DNA of 64,000 bases, from the NCBI RefSeq assembly GCF_038396675.1, contig NC_088922.1:19355001-19419000 (forward strand), given 5' to 3'. Source of the DNA: Hydra vulgaris. Lineage: Eukaryota; Cnidaria; Hydrozoa; Anthoathecata; Hydridae. Shown in pieces: positions 1-14,731 of this stretch. Position numbers and translations under genes: made by a program. The notes under the pieces are model-generated. The model made no database searches, was not told the DNA's origin, and saw only the letters and a list, made by a program, of their open reading frames with translations. Numbering within the stretch: the stretch's first letter is position 1; each line of letters starts with the position of its first letter.

Positions 1-1260
1 TCTTTTTTTAACTCTTCTATTATAGTTTTCATTTCACCTGCATTTTCTGAAGCGTAGGCTAGATACGCTTCCATTGAAACTATAAATGGAACAATTTGAG
101 ACACTGATGCCCTGTTTTCACTTATCTCTAGTGTAGCCGTCTCAAAATGCTTTAAAACTAAGATAAGTGTCTCAGCCAATAACCAATGGTCTTCTGTAAG
201 ATTAGAGGCATTGCACTTTTGATTTCTAATAAAAAATAATTTTAGTGAGGTTTTTTGTTCAACTAACCTTTATAGCAAGTAAAGTGTTAAATTCCACCTC
301 GTAACTACATCTTGTATAAGTGAATGTAGGAGTAACTTTAGCTGTTATTGAATTTCATATAGCATGTCCATGGAGGACGAAGAATGGTAAAAGTTTGTGA
401 CAATTTTTCTAGCCTAAGCTATGAAATCATTAACAATTTTTTGCTGCTCAAAAACCTTCTCGGTTATACAAAGTTGAAGAGTGTGGATTACGCAACTTAG
501 AGAATTAATTCTAAACCAGCTTCTTTAATGGCTAATTTCACATTAGCAGCATTTTCTGAGAGGACAAAGTACACTTTGTTAGTTGGTATTTTCCATTCAT
601 TTAAAGAATCCTTTAGAAACTTTGTTATCTTTACACCTGTATGAGAGCCTGTCATTTCTTTAAGTTGAAGCACAGCTGTCATAGAATTAAACTCTGAGTT
701 TATCCAGTGTGCTGTTAAAGAATAAAAGCTTAGAATATTGTGATGTATAGTCCATCTGTCAGTGGTGAAACTCAAAAAATCCGCTTTTGCTACATCATTC
801 ATAATTTGTATTTTCATTTTTTCATAAATTAGAGGAACAACTGTTTTTCCTAGGTTCAAGATGCACAATTAGTTTGTAAAATCCTTGATCTGTAACTGAA
901 GAATATGGCTGAATGTCTATGCATATCATTTCTCCGATAAGCAAAGTTATTTTTTGAGCTCTTTGTTCACTTGATGACCATTTCTTATGCTTATTAATAA
1001 TATCTTCAAGCTAAGGTTGATGTTTTTGGTCTAGAGTAACTGTAACTCTATTGCTAAAGGAATCTTTGCTGTTATCATTCTCTTTACTCGTTGAAGTAGA
1101 TCCAATAACATAGCTTTTCTTTTCCGTGTTAATTTTTTTGAAACCTTTTTGATCTTCTATTTTCCGGAAAGCTTTTATGCTTTGTTTTCTTTTGTCCTCT
1201 TAAATTGGATGCTGTCATTTTTTTGCCAGATGCACCTCCTCTTGATATTTTCATTTTGCA
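1..1260 (-). pseudogene. Degenerate BED-finger hAT transposase (left edge)
   Basis: Read on the minus strand, this is a hAT transposase of the ZBED type. A decayed BED finger with basic residues (KISRGGASGKKMTASNLRGQ) sits near 1190-1250. It is followed by ITLLIGEMICIDIQPYSSVT near 920-985, then an uninterrupted 123-codon piece at 497-868 with DFLSFTTDRWT, FYSLTAHWI, SHTGVKI and LSENAANVKLAIKEAG, the hAT catalytic-core signature. The frame is then broken, but HWLLAETLILVLKHFE and VPFIVSMEAYLAYASENAG can be read near 60-190. Stops and frameshifts show it is dead. The C-terminal dimerisation region lies beyond the left edge. Confidence 0.8.
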
Positions 1261-1994
1261 AAATTTAGTTGCTATGCTCATTGTTGATATATTTCTAATT
1301 TATTTTTATCTCTAAGTTTAATTATATGTTAAGAATGAAAAGTCTTAAGTCTAAAATAAAAGAGAAAGAATTTTTTTTGTGTAATTTTACTTTGAATGAA
1401 TGATAAAGTAGCATTTTAAACTTCTCTGTATTTTTTTTTCTTTTTCACTCTTTTTTCAGAAAATAAAAGTTTATATAAACTTTGAATGAATGAGAATTGA
1501 AAAAGAAAATTGATTGATTCGAAACTCTTGCATTATTCTTTACTATTAAAATGTTTCATTACATTTACATTATAGTTAAATTAAAAACAAGTTTATTATT
1601 AAATTAAAAGCGTTTAATAAATAAACATTCAATATAAGAAATGTTATATAATTTAATTTTGTACAAACATTTGCTTAAAATTTGCTAACTATTAAAAGTA
1701 ATGACTTTATAAAAACTTTCTTAATAAAAAAAAAGGTAATCATTTTAATTCAAATAGAATGACGTAAGTTAATATTTAGAAAACAAGCTTTTCATTAAAA
1801 GTATTTGCCCTAATTAATAAGACTTATAAAATGTTGTTTTCATTGTCACTGAAATGGAATCTAGCATTTCCATTCCAGTATATAATTCCATCATATATCC
1901 AATATATACTACTTATTTGATTTCATGGCCGATGCATCGGCATCAGCCTGTACCCATTGGCATTGGCCAAAAGTAGGCATCGGTGCACCCCTAC
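1261..1994 (-). mobile_element. 5' flank and TIR of the hAT element at the left edge
   Basis: AT-rich non-coding DNA ends at 1994 in GTAGGGGTGCACCGATGCC (minus strand), a hAT-style terminal sequence followed by repeats of GCCGATGCATCGG/GCATTGG subterminal motifs. The partner TIR is outside the window, so the target duplication cannot be tested. Confidence 0.6.
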
Positions 1995-2555
1995 TTTTCA
2001 GGAGACACTTGTTGTTGCACACCTTATACAACCACGCATATAATACTTTGTTTTGACAACTTGGCTAAGGCCAAAAATGTACTGAATAAACAAATGTAAA
2101 CTTAAACTAAAATTAAAAATAAACAAACTATAAACTGAAAAGAGAAATAAAAAATAATAATAATAAAAACTAAATTAAAAATCTTAACGAATGATAAAAA
2201 GAATAAAATATAAACCAGGAAAAATAAATTAATGTCTTTAATTTAATTTAAAGTTATTCACTACAAAGAATTTAGAAAAAATTGAAGTTTTAAAAAAAAC
2301 TTCATTTAATAAAAGCCTAATTATTTAAAAACTTGAAACTTTGATACTTTATGTCTACAACGCAAATATACCATTAAAAGAATATATCGTTAGTAGGATT
2401 TGAACCAAATCAATATTATAATAGTATTTAAAAATAAATATAATAATATTTTTTGCTGTATACATACAATGTATTGTGATGAGTCTAGCACCTGTAGATG
2501 TTAAATTTTGAAAGCCTTTTCAAAAGGTGTTGTTTTTTTGTCTTTTTTTATTTCA
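1995..2555. other. AT-rich spacer, nothing recognised
   Basis: Low-complexity A/T-rich DNA between the hAT end and the LINE remains. No coding, RNA or repeat structure recognised on either strand. Confidence 0.6.
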
Positions 2556-4020
2556 TTATACATTTTTAATTACCTTTGTTTTCGAAACAATCAAAATTGT
2601 TCTTGAAGATGTTCACATAATCGGAATTGATTATCTCTGCTGTTAAATTATTCCAATTGTTAACTATTATGTTTGTGAAAAAGTTAGATCTTATGGTAAA
2701 ATGTGAGTTGTTTTTGTATTTTCTGTATACAACCTCTTGTTATTGGATAGTTAATTAATGTAGAACATTGATTCCATTGAATCAATGTTCTAGAATAATT
2801 AACTATCCATATTTACTTTATCCATATTTTTACTTTTTTATAAAATTGAATCATATTACCTCTTGCTTTTCTTGTTTTTAAAGTAGTCAAGTTAAATTTT
2901 TTTCAGTCTATCTTCTTAGCAAACAATTATCATTGTTCTTTTGATAATAAGGGTTCCATTCAGGTGCTGCAAACTCCAAGTGTGGATAAACCAACATGTA
3001 CAATAATTTCATTGAACTTTTATTTAATCGACAAAAATATTTCTAAACTGACTAAGCTTTCTATTAGCTCTGCTGCAATTGTATTAATATACCTTTCCCA
3101 TTTGATGTTGTTCAATATCATAACACCAAGATCTCTCTTTAACATGGTTTCTTGCATAACTGAAACATTTTGCTGAATCATATCAAGTGTACTGCACATT
3201 AAATATTTAAATTTAAGTTTAAGTTTCTTTTGCCATTATTCATAATTTTGCAATTTTTTAAATTGAAGTTGATAAGCCAATTTTTGCTTCATTCAACCCA
3301 CTTATAAAAGTTTTCCTTGTTTGACTGTTTTTGACTTTAATAATGACTAAAATAATTTTTGTGTTGCCTTGATTAATTTTCTCATGTGTTTTATTCTTTG
3401 TGTTCATTCACATAGAAAACCTTTAAACCAACACTTTGAATGTTTTTGAATTCCCTATGATTTGATTTAGTTTTAATAATAATCTCTTATGCATAACTGA
3501 ATCAAAAGCTTCAGCAAAGTCTAGAAAATTTATTGCTAAAATGTCCTCAAGTGTTTGAGTCATTATGACTAACATTTCAAGTAAATTTGTGCAACAACTA
3601 TTTGATGATATAAAACCATGTTGGAATTCTGAGAGTTTTTCTTAGTCAAGAACTTCAATAGTATCTCTTATTATGCGTTCCATTGATTTGCACACTATCG
3701 ATGTGAGCAATACACCTGATAATTTGTTAATTTTAGTTTATCTCCTTTTTTAAACAGAGGGGTAATATTTACACATAACCATAAACCTGGAACAATTCCA
3801 CTAAAGAATGAGTAATCAAAAATAATTGATAGTGGTTTTAAAATATGATTTAATATTTTTGTAATCTTATTTTATAACATATTATAACTATATTACTTGA
3901 GATCTAATTCACAGCTAAATGGGTCCTCTTGTAATTGTAACTGGCCAAAATGATTTCAATATTTAAGTATATTACCATGCAATACAGTTGAAAATAATGG
4001 GCCTTCAAAACCCATTTAAC
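2556..4020 (-). mobile_element. CR1-like LINE reverse-transcriptase remnant, antisense
   Basis: On the minus strand the RT motif FLDFAEAFDSVMHKRL reads at about 3484-3535, and the RT C-terminal signature FTIRSNFFTNIIVNNWNNL at about 2640-2700, in the right order and spacing for a CR1/Jockey-type non-LTR retrotransposon. Many stops and frameshifts interrupt it. A 67-bp hairpin (2743-2809) interrupts the C-terminal coding part. Ends are not sharply defined. Confidence 0.7.
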
Positions 4021-5158
<1,138 letters not shown>

Positions 5159-5491
5159 TGTGTGTTTTTGTTTGTGTAGTTTGTGTGTGTGTGTAATATG
5201 TCTTTAAAAAGCGAAATAATAACTAACTGATACTGATGAAACTGACTTTTATATAATTATGTTATACCACACATCTTTTTAAATCTAATTAAAATGCACA
5301 AAAATATAGAAAAAGTCATTATCTTATTCTACCCATAGTTTTATAAATTGATATTACATATGGCTTTTTGATGCGGACAATATATGGCTTTTTTATTTAT
5401 ATCGCGGACGTTCCAACTTATCAACTTAATCAACTTATAACTTATCAAGATAAAATTATAAAGCTTTATATATCAGTTTATTAATAATCAG
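5159..5491. other. AT-rich spacer
   Basis: No coding or RNA signal seen. Short repeats of ATATGGCTTTTT near 5356-5393 only. Confidence 0.5.
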
Positions 5492-5640
5492 CAGAGCCGT
5501 GGCTAGGCTACCCCACACCCTTAATATAAGGGAGGGGGGAGGCAAAAATTTTAGGGGCCAATTCGGAAATTTAAGGGACTTTTTTTTTATTGAAAAAAAT
5601 TTTATAGGAGGAGGGGGGGTACCCACTAACCACGGCACTG
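5492..5640. mobile_element. 149-bp hAT-like MITE
   Basis: Terminal inverted repeats CAGAGCCGTGGCTAG and CTAACCACGGCACTG (complement CAGTGCCGTGGTTAG) bound the element. The 8-bp flanks ATAATCAG and ATTATCAG match at 7 of 8 positions, fitting a hAT target-site duplication. The interior is purine-rich and non-coding. Confidence 0.75.
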
Positions 5641-6590
5641 ATTATCAGTTTATTAATTTTTTAAATTTTCATTTGAAGATATATAATCATAAAGACTAAT
5701 CCAAAGTAGCGTCCGTTATTGACAAACATTTCTGCGTACTGAAATACTACTACTACTCAAGCACTGAGTTGGTGGTGGCTGGATTTGCACACAACAGCCC
5801 AGGATTTTAACAGTGGCGGATGAGATGCAATGTTGTGGGGGGGGGGGGCACAAGAATGTTTAGGGGGCGACAAGGGTTGTGGGTGACATATTACCCCTAG
5901 CAAAGCTGTAACCACAATTTTGATATATGGGGGGCCTATAGTTCTTTTAAGGGAGGGAGGGGATAAAATATTTGTTAAAAATATTTTACATATATGTTTT
6001 TCCCTAATAATTATAATTTAAAAAAAAATTTTGGGGGGGGGCAAAGCCCCTGCCTTCCCCCCAAAAAAATTTTTTTAAGGTTTGCAAAAAATTGCGATGA
6101 TTGGAGGCTGGGAACAAAAAAGCCCCAAAATTTTTGCTGCATCTTCCTCAAACGTGAGAGCAACAAGTTATTGAAATATTTTTTGCACTATTCTCAACTA
6201 GACTTATATTCATAGATAATTTTTAAGTTTCATAGTATTATCTTTAAGCGTTCAAACATTATGACTATATAAAAATTACAACTCCCTCAAATTGAGGGGG
6301 TTTAAACTTTATGTTAAACTACTAATAAAGAGATATCTTTATTAGTAGTTTAACTTAAAAAGATAAATTATTTATAGAGATAGTCATGCGTAATAATATT
6401 ATTTATAACGGTTTTTTTAAGTCAGCCAAAATATCTGAACATTGAACCTAATTTGCTGTATCACATAAACTTAACTCTCTGCTTACTGTATGTAGCACAA
6501 CTTCATTAATATATATTTTCTTTTTTTCATTATAGTAACCAGTTGATGTTTTTTAAAACAAAATGTTAAGTAATGTGTTATAATACTCAG
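5641..6590. other. Non-coding region with G-runs and a perfect hairpin
   Basis: Starts with a CAGTGGCGGATGAG sequence (5812 onward) like a DNA-transposon terminus, then G-rich low-complexity stretches to about 6060. A perfect hairpin at 6313-6354 has two 19-bp arms (GTTAAACTACTAATAAAGA) and a 4-nt loop. No credible gene. Confidence 0.5.
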
Positions 6591-6840
6591 TTAGGGATGC
6601 TAAAAAGATAAGAAGTTTAATAAATCTGTCACCCCAAAAAAAGTTTAGCCGGTGAAGCGAAATAGATTAACTCCCCAAAAAACTCCCGGTTAAAACATTT
6701 TAACTCCCCGGTTAATCTATTTCGAAATAAATTAACCCCGGGAGTTAAATTATTTTAAAATATAGCGAAATGGATTAACCGAAGGCTTAAGTAATTCTAA
6801 CCCCCACTGAAATAAATTAACTCCCTTTAATACGCGTTTT
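6591..6840. repeat. Short-motif repeat cluster (TTAACTCCCC / GGTTAATCTATTTCG)
   Basis: TTAACTCCCC-like motifs occur several times in both orientations, along with AAATAGATTAAC and its complement GTTAATCTATTT. The pattern looks like subterminal repeats of a non-autonomous DNA transposon, but no clear termini were found. Confidence 0.5.
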
Positions 6841-7361
6841 AAATAATTTATCTTATAATTATATTAACAAAATTGTGTAAGTATTCTATTGCGTTACTGC
6901 AGTTTCTCCCCCCCCCTCCTTTTTTTTTTTTATTACTGAATATGATAGAAAATTTTATGCTGATTAAGAATCGTATAAAAACATAGGTCTGAAAATCAAC
7001 AAAAAAAAGCTCTAATTCGGTGTTGAAGTTTAAAAAATTACACTAAAAAACGCTAATATTCGCCATTTTTTCATACTCGGTTATAAATAAAACTCTTTTC
7101 AACGATGGATTTAAAAAAGCCTGGTTTCTATCAAAAAATGTTAAAGCAAAACTGTTAAAAAATGCTGAGCGCATCATTTTCTGATTTATCTCTGGCCTAT
7201 GTACTTTTAATCGCGCCAATCCTTATTTGTCAGTCGATGGATGTACATTTAATTGCGCCAATCCCTATTTGTCTGTCGATTTATGTACATTTAAAAAGCA
7301 AAATCTTAAATTAATTTTTAAAAAATTAATTAAAAATATATAAAATATATTAATAAAAATT
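6841..7361. other. Spacer with a two-unit GTCGATG-ATGTACATTTAA repeat
   Basis: Near 7192-7292, ATGTACNTTTAATYGCGCCA, ending AATCC(C/T)TATTTGTC and GTCGATGGATGTACATTT, is repeated nearly twice. Otherwise AT-rich and non-coding. Confidence 0.5.
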
Positions 7362-8453
7362 AGGGATGGACCGAAGCTTCGGCTTCGGCTTCTGCACGCC
7401 GAAGCTTCGGCACTTTTGCCGAAGCCAGGTTTTTTTTTGCCGAATTATTGGCTTCGGCGACAGTTTTTAAGTTTCTAAGCTACAGCCTGGAATTTTTAAC
7501 TACGTATAAATATTTTTTGTTATTTCACAGTATATTGTGACAAACCATATGATAAAAATGAAACCAGCTCCGGGTCTTGGGTTGTGGCAAGGTTGTGCGC
7601 AACACAAGGGCGACAAGTTGTTTAGGGTGGCAAAAAACGGAACGAGAACAGTAAGAAAAAAAAGTTACTTTAGTTAAAACACATAGATTTTTGATTTTGA
7701 TTTTTATATTCACTAAATAAAAACTGATTTAAACTGTTACGTTATAGTAAACTTTATTTCATTAAATTTAATAACCCTAATATTTTCTTCAGCTAAAATT
7801 TGTTGCTAATTTAAATCAAATAAAATTATGATCACTCGACCTTAGTAATAAAAATTATTAATGCATTAGGTAGTCGTAAAATATTGAAAAATAATTTAAA
7901 TCAACTTTTTCTAACATTTAATTAATAATTTCTAAAAACCGAGTTATATTAAATTATATATTTTTAAATATTAATTTAAAATTTAAAATTAAGTTTGGAA
8001 AAAAATCTAGCATTTGAAATTACTTAGCTGTTACTAAAACCTCCGGATTTTATGTCATAAAAAACATAGCGCACGAAAGTTGAGAGATTCTTGAAATTTT
8101 CAAAAAACTATACAAATAAGTTAATTTTAAAGCACGAAATAATTTTTATTTCAAATTTTTTCATGCAAATGAAAGTTTGTTTTACAATGATTAAGTCAAA
8201 AAATAATACGCAGAAAAACTCAATTGAAATTTAAATCAATTGCGTTTGATTTTTGATTTTGTACGCTGGATCATTAGTAAAAGTAAATATACCTTTCCTT
8301 CAAATATATATTAATTGGCTATTTACTATTTCAAATTATTTTTTAATTTGAATATGAATATTGTTTATTTCAGTAAATATTATTAAAGGTAAGAAACTAA
8401 TTAAACTTCATATTTCAATTTTCAGAATTGCTATTATAACTTTTAGTTATCGA
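7362..8453 (+). mobile_element. 5' end of a hAT element (TIR plus leader)
   Basis: Begins with TAGGGATGGACCGAAGCTTC, continued by alternating CGAAGCTTCGG/GCTTCGGC blocks, a hAT-type terminus with palindromic subterminal repeats. It precedes the sense hAT coding remains. No matching right terminus was found, so the true extent is uncertain. Confidence 0.5.
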
Positions 8454-11088
8454 CTAGCGCATTATGGCTTCCTCATCGCGACGTTAAATCCCTTATGGAA
8501 TTATTTCAAAGTGAGTGATAAGGATGTTGGCAAAGCAATCTGAATACTTTGCAAGAAGATTTTGTCTAGAGGAAGTAAAGACGCACACAACATGTCAACA
8601 ACAAATTTACAAAACCATCTGAAAAAAATGATGCTTTCTCAGACGAGGACTGTTAACCACAAATCTTCACCAGATCCAAATCAAAAGTCTGTAAAACAAT
8701 TTTGCACTACTCAAACAATATGCTCAGATAAAACAAGCTCTGTTTAATCAGTGCAAATCATTACCAGCACAGCCACATATGAAACGTAGGGATGCTCACA
8801 TGTGTCTAATAACTCAATACCTTCTTTTCAAAGAGCATCCAAACAGGTAACTCAGATAACTGTAACTAAATTCATTTACTATTCAAAAATCAAGATGTTG
8901 TGACGGGATGGGGGCAAGTCTTGTCAAAATGAGGGGGGAATGATACATACTTCTATCACTTAGACCCGTCACTGGTCATTGTTAGTTACTAAATAATAAT
9001 TTTTATTCGTTAAATTTGTTTCAGGTCTTTCTGCGGGAGATTTTGCAAAGAAAAGAATTGTGGCAACTTGACAATCCAAAGGCTCAAGTTATTACCAAGC
9101 TTATTGGAGAAATGATATGCTTAGACTTGCAACCATACTGCATTGTTGAAGAAAAAGGTTAAACCAGACTTTTAAAGAATTTAGCTCCACAATATACATT
9201 ACCTAGTCGAAAGCATTTCTCCACGAAAGTCATTCCGCTGATGTATGAAACCATAAAAGCCAAAGTAAAATATGAGCTGGATCGAGCAGACTTTTTAAGT
9301 TTAACTTGTGATGGTTGGACCTGTCAGCACACAATTCAATCGTATTACAGTTTAACTGCTAGATTTGTGACCCACGAATTTATAGTTAACCATGTCATCT
9401 TACAAGTTACACACTTCCCTGAGTCGCACACAGGGCACAATATAAGCAAATGCATAAATGAAGCGCTACAAACATGGGAAATTCCCCATGAAAAGATTCA
9501 TGCAGTTTTAACTGATAATGCAGCCAATGTCATGGCTGCCATTAAAGAGTCAAATTTGGGCAATAAGCATCTGCCGTGTCTGATACATACTTTACAACTT
9601 TGTATTCAGTAAAAGATCTTTAGAGAACAAGGAACAACAAGTGATGCAATTGCTGTTTTTCAAGCATTAGCAGGATATTTCCACCACTCATCCAGTGCTG
9701 TGACTAAACTAAAGGAAATTCAAAGTCAATTAAAACAAACACAAAATATTTCAAGATGTTTCCACAAGATGGAATTCAACATACTATATGCTTGAGAGGT
9801 TCATTGAGCAGAAAAAAGCTATTGCATTGTATTGCATTACCAGAACTCAAACAAATGCAAAGAATGCTACGGAAAATCAATGGCAACTCGGTGAAATGCT
9901 TGTATGCATATTAAAACACTTCAAAAGTGCTACAAAAGTAATGAGTAAAGAAACTGCATGTTCATCAGAGATTATACCATTTATCTATGCAATGGAAAAG
10001 TTTCTTGACTATGCTTGCGACACGGCAACTAAAATCAAAACTGTTGTTTATGAACTTAGGAAAGATTTTAATTGTCGTTTTCAAAAATACAAGGATAATG
10101 TTGATTTGAAAGTTGCAATGATGCTTGAACCTCGTTTCAAGTTAAAGTTTGTTGAAGAAACGAATTACAATAGGTTTAAAGAAATACTCTATCTAGAGTT
10201 CTACCAATTTTGTTATGAGTCTCATTTACAACAAGCAAAAGAAATTGACTTCAGTGTAGCAAGAGGTAGTGGATCAGACTCAGAAGGATCATTAAATTCA
10301 TTTTCAGAATCTAAACTTCATGAGTACGACTCAGATTTTGATGACCATGGTTCTCCATTAAAAAAAACAAAAAACTAATGAGCATGGACATATATAGCTT
10401 CTTCCACCAATTCGGTGCAAATGAGTATGCCCTACAAAATTCAGAAAGTTCTGACGGACGGGGAAAAAGAAAAAGAAACAATAGTTCAATGGGAAAAACT
10501 CAAACAGTCAAAGAAAAATGATAAGAAAAAAGAATCTACTTGTGATTTACGTGTTGCTTATACATTAAATATATAAATTAAATGGAATTATATTTCAATT
10601 TCTATATTTCATGTTACTTTTTTTAATTTTATGAAATAATTTTGATTGCCTATGCCCAAAATTATTTATAATTTGCCAATAAGCAATTTTTTTTATCTCC
10701 GTTCTTTATTCTTTATAGTTCAAAAGACGGATAAGAGTCTTCTTTTAATTTGTTTAGTTGTTTAAAGATTAATACTTTTAAAATAAAAACCTAACATTAT
10801 CACTTATATTTTATGTATCAGCACCGATGAAGTCAACTTCTACTTTAACCTTCCATTACTGCCAAAGAATGAATGCCCTTATAACACTTGCTCTGATAAA
10901 GATACTTACAAGTTAGAATTGTCAAAGTTTTCAAAGAAAGTTTTGTGTGCGTCTCCTTCATCCGTAAAAAGTGAACGCCTATTTAGCACAACTGGAAACA
11001 TATATGAAGCAAAAAGAAATAGACTATTACCAGAGCATGGAGAACAGATTGCATTTTTAAACTATTATATGCCTACTTTCATTGAATA
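8454..11088 (+). pseudogene. BED-finger hAT transposase, nearly full length, inactivated
   Basis: Domains run in the order expected for a ZBED-type hAT transposase. The BED finger is at about 8490-8640: LWNYFKVSDKDVGKA, then after an in-frame TGA (8541) CKKILSRGSKDAHNMSTTNL and NHLKK. VFLREILQRKELWQLDNPKA and LIGEMICLDLQPY follow from 9025, possibly after an intron, with an in-frame TAA at about 9159. The catalytic core is at 9241-9612 (DFLSLTCDGWT, YYSLTARFV, SHTGHNI, LTDNAANVMAAIKES). A 196-codon middle part is at 9788-10378 (NQWQLGEMLVCILKHFK, LKVAMMLEPRFKLKF). The C-terminal dimerisation motif SERLFSTTGNIYEAKRNRLL is at about 10965-11030. At least two stops and shifts separate these blocks, so it is not a functional host gene. 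Confidence 0.85.
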
Positions 11089-11685
11089 AATTATTATTAA
11101 GTAAATAATAGACTTCGTAGTTCGACTGATTCATTTTTTTTAACAAAATTTAACACAAATACCAAATTTTATGTTCAAATTAAAATAATAACTATTTTTA
11201 CACATGTTTACATTTTTGTGAACTCTTTCAAAGTATTGACCCTAGATTATCTTAAGATTCAGTAAATGTCTAAGTAATTTTTTGCAGACTGCGGAGTGAT
11301 TTGTAGTCTATACCTGCTAGATATAAAGTAAAGAATCTAAATTTCACTCTCTAAAATTGTTTTAATTTTTTATAACTGTTCTTTTGTTTTATAATTTTCC
11401 TAAAATGGGCTTGTAGGCCAAAGCATACAAGCCTAAAACATTATTATATGATTTCAAAAACAGCTTCCTACAGTCAGATTTTTAGAAAATTAAATTTGAA
11501 TAAGTAAACAAATCTGTGTTTTGCACTAAAATTGAGTAAACTTTAAATGAAGTTTAAGCTCGCTAAAACCATTTTAATCCTATTTTAATAATGTTATTAC
11601 GAAATTAGATTTATTATTATACTGATATATGTCAAAAATAAGAATACAACATTAAATTTAAAAGAAAATATTAACAAATTAACGG
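11089..11685. other. AT-rich spacer
   Basis: No coding or RNA signal recognised between the two hAT C-termini. Confidence 0.5.
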
Positions 11686-12060
11686 TTGTTATATAGAATT
11701 CATTATGTAGTTAAGATCCGCAGCCATTTTAATAGTTCAAAGTTTTTCGAAATATTTAACGCATGCGTACCTAAACATAGCGCTTGTAAACGACCGTGGT
11801 GTAACTTTAAACAAACAGGCCAACCGCTATCGATTGTTGACAACGAGCATTTTATCAAAATGCTAGATTCGTTTTATAGCAAGTACTAATTGCCGACTAG
11901 ACATAGGTTTTCGTATGAAATAGTAGCGAAGATGCTTTTTTGCATAACTGCTTCATCAACGCTTTCAGAAGAGTTATTTTCAAGTGCTGCCGAAATCATC
12001 ACAGAACGGCGAAATAGACTTAAACCAGGTTTAGCCGAAAAATATGTCTTGTTGAGCTAA
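11686..12060 (+). pseudogene. Second hAT transposase C-terminal fragment
   Basis: The stretch at 11926-12058 reads VAKMLFCITASSTLSEELFS and then ITERRNRLKPGLAEKYVLLS before a stop, the hAT dimerisation signature, but clearly divergent from the one at about 10965. A 67-codon open stretch just before it (11686-11889) has no recognised domain. Confidence 0.7.
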
Positions 12061-12169
12061 GACATATAAAATGCCAATCTTTGTATTTTTTCTTCTTTAC
12101 TTTGTAATTGTAATTTCCGTTTTATTTTGTTTGCAACATTAAAATGATTATAATAAAATTTTTTATTCA

Positions 12170-12300
12170 AATATTTCGACTAAATCGACTTTTAGTCGAC
12201 TTAATCGATTTTAAAAATGAATTAGTCAATTTTGGTCGACTTTAAAAAATACAAAAATCGATTTAATCGATAGTCGAATAATTTCAAAGTTGTAACAACA
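12170..12300 (+). mobile_element. Subterminal palindromic repeats of a hAT element
   Basis: Repeated TCGAC/TTAGTCGAC/AATCGATT motifs crowd this stretch just after the hAT C-terminal fragment, as in hAT subterminal regions. An exact end and TSD could not be fixed. Confidence 0.45.
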
Positions 12301-12532
12301 TTAGTACTAAGAAAAAATGGTTCACAACATTTAAAAAAGAATGTTTTCTTCACAACATTAAAAAAAGAAAGTTTTATTAGTGTAATCATTTCTTAAATAA
12401 ATAAGCTGGGTAGTTTGCAAACAATTAATTTTTGAAAGATATTTTTTGAGGTCACTATTATAATAGTAACCTAAAAAGTCTATAGACTTAAAATTAAAAG
12501 CTTGAATACCAGTTTACGAGAAAGACCATAGT
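12301..12532. other. AT-rich spacer
   Basis: A short direct duplication of GTTTTCTTCACAACATTAAA-type sequence near 12317-12370; nothing else recognised. Confidence 0.5.
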
Positions 12533-13439
12533 TAGGGGAAAGGCGCCTATGATGGCATACTTAACTTTGAAGCTTCATTATTCAGCATCCTGAAGACCAA
12601 TAATAAAAGTTTTGAAATGGATACATTCCTTGTTACATCTAGAACAATAATTGCCCTGGGAGTTTTCATCAGTTTTATTTTTTTTATAAGTTATTCTTAT
12701 TGTAAAAAAAAGCACAAGTATGCCATGATAGGCAACCACTGCTCCTATGATGGCATTGGGGAGGATGGGGCTAGTTAGGAACGAGGGTAACTTAATGATT
12801 TCATTTAACCTTAGAGTCTTCCCTCAGAAAAGCCAGAAATTACTCGAAACCATCCTAATTTACCATTTCATGCTACACACCAGTATTGTAAAATTTTGCG
12901 CATGCGCATAGGATATATTGCGTTTTACGTATTTTTTGGACCAAAAAAAAATTTCGAAGCATCGCTTTCTTTTAACTTTACTTAAAAATAAATTTTTCTT
13001 ATAAAAAAAAAGGTTTTCCCAACTCGTCAATATTTCAACACCCCGAACTCGTCAGTATGCCATCATGGGTAAAATTCATCATTTTCATTAAAACAAGCTG
13101 TATCTGCTTTGTTCAAAAAATAAAATTAAAGTAACTATTCCACTAAATGCACAAAACTTGAATATAAAATGCATGAAAATTTCATTTCTGCACAGTTCAT
13201 AGTAAAATCACAATCTTAAATATATGAAGGAAATAAAACTACAACAGCACATTCCAAAATCGAGTTTTGTTGATTATAAAAACAATACTTGTGCACAATG
13301 GACGTTTTTTCACTAAAACTAATGTAAAGTCAGCATAGCCATGAAGGTCTAATCATTTTTTTTACCAAAACCAATTTTAATGGAAATATGACCGGTATGC
13401 CATCATAGGCGCTATGCCATCATTGGCGCCTTTCCCCTA
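12533..13439. mobile_element. 907-bp TA-flanked MITE, copy 1
   Basis: Begins TAGGGGAAAGGCGCCTATGA and ends in the inverted copy (GGCGCCTTTCCCCTA), with about 25-bp TIRs and one mismatch. Possible TA target duplication at both ends, as in Tc1/mariner or pogo elements. ATGCCATCAT motifs recur in both orientations inside (near 12545, 12720, 12749, 13057, 13396, 13413). The interior is related to the element at 14,732. No transposase. Confidence 0.8.
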
Positions 13440-14519
<1,080 letters not shown>

Positions 14520-14731
14520 AGTAACCTTATATAAAGCATGGAAAAATTGGAATGCTTTTTTTATATTCGGAATTCGCCAAAAAAAAAATTCTGATTTAAT
14601 TCATGAAACGTTGTGCATTAGAAAATTTACATAATTTGATCTGTCTGAAATGTTAAGAGTATTCTGGAACCCTTTTTTTTAATCAGAAAATAAAATAATT
14701 TTTATGTTTTTTTTTATAAAATCTTGTAGGA

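Noticed and set aside
2964-3176. A 70-codon plus-strand ORF
   Set aside because: It is the opposite strand of the antisense LINE remnant and has no similarity of its own.
8454-11088. A domesticated ZBED host gene
   Set aside because: In-frame stops in the BED finger and after the N-terminal block, plus broken frames, show an inactive transposon.
12660-12690. Further hammerhead candidates at CTGATGA matches (for example near 5,235, 12,664, 18,958, 49,835)
   Set aside because: No GAAA at the right distance and no closing helix I or cleavage triplet.
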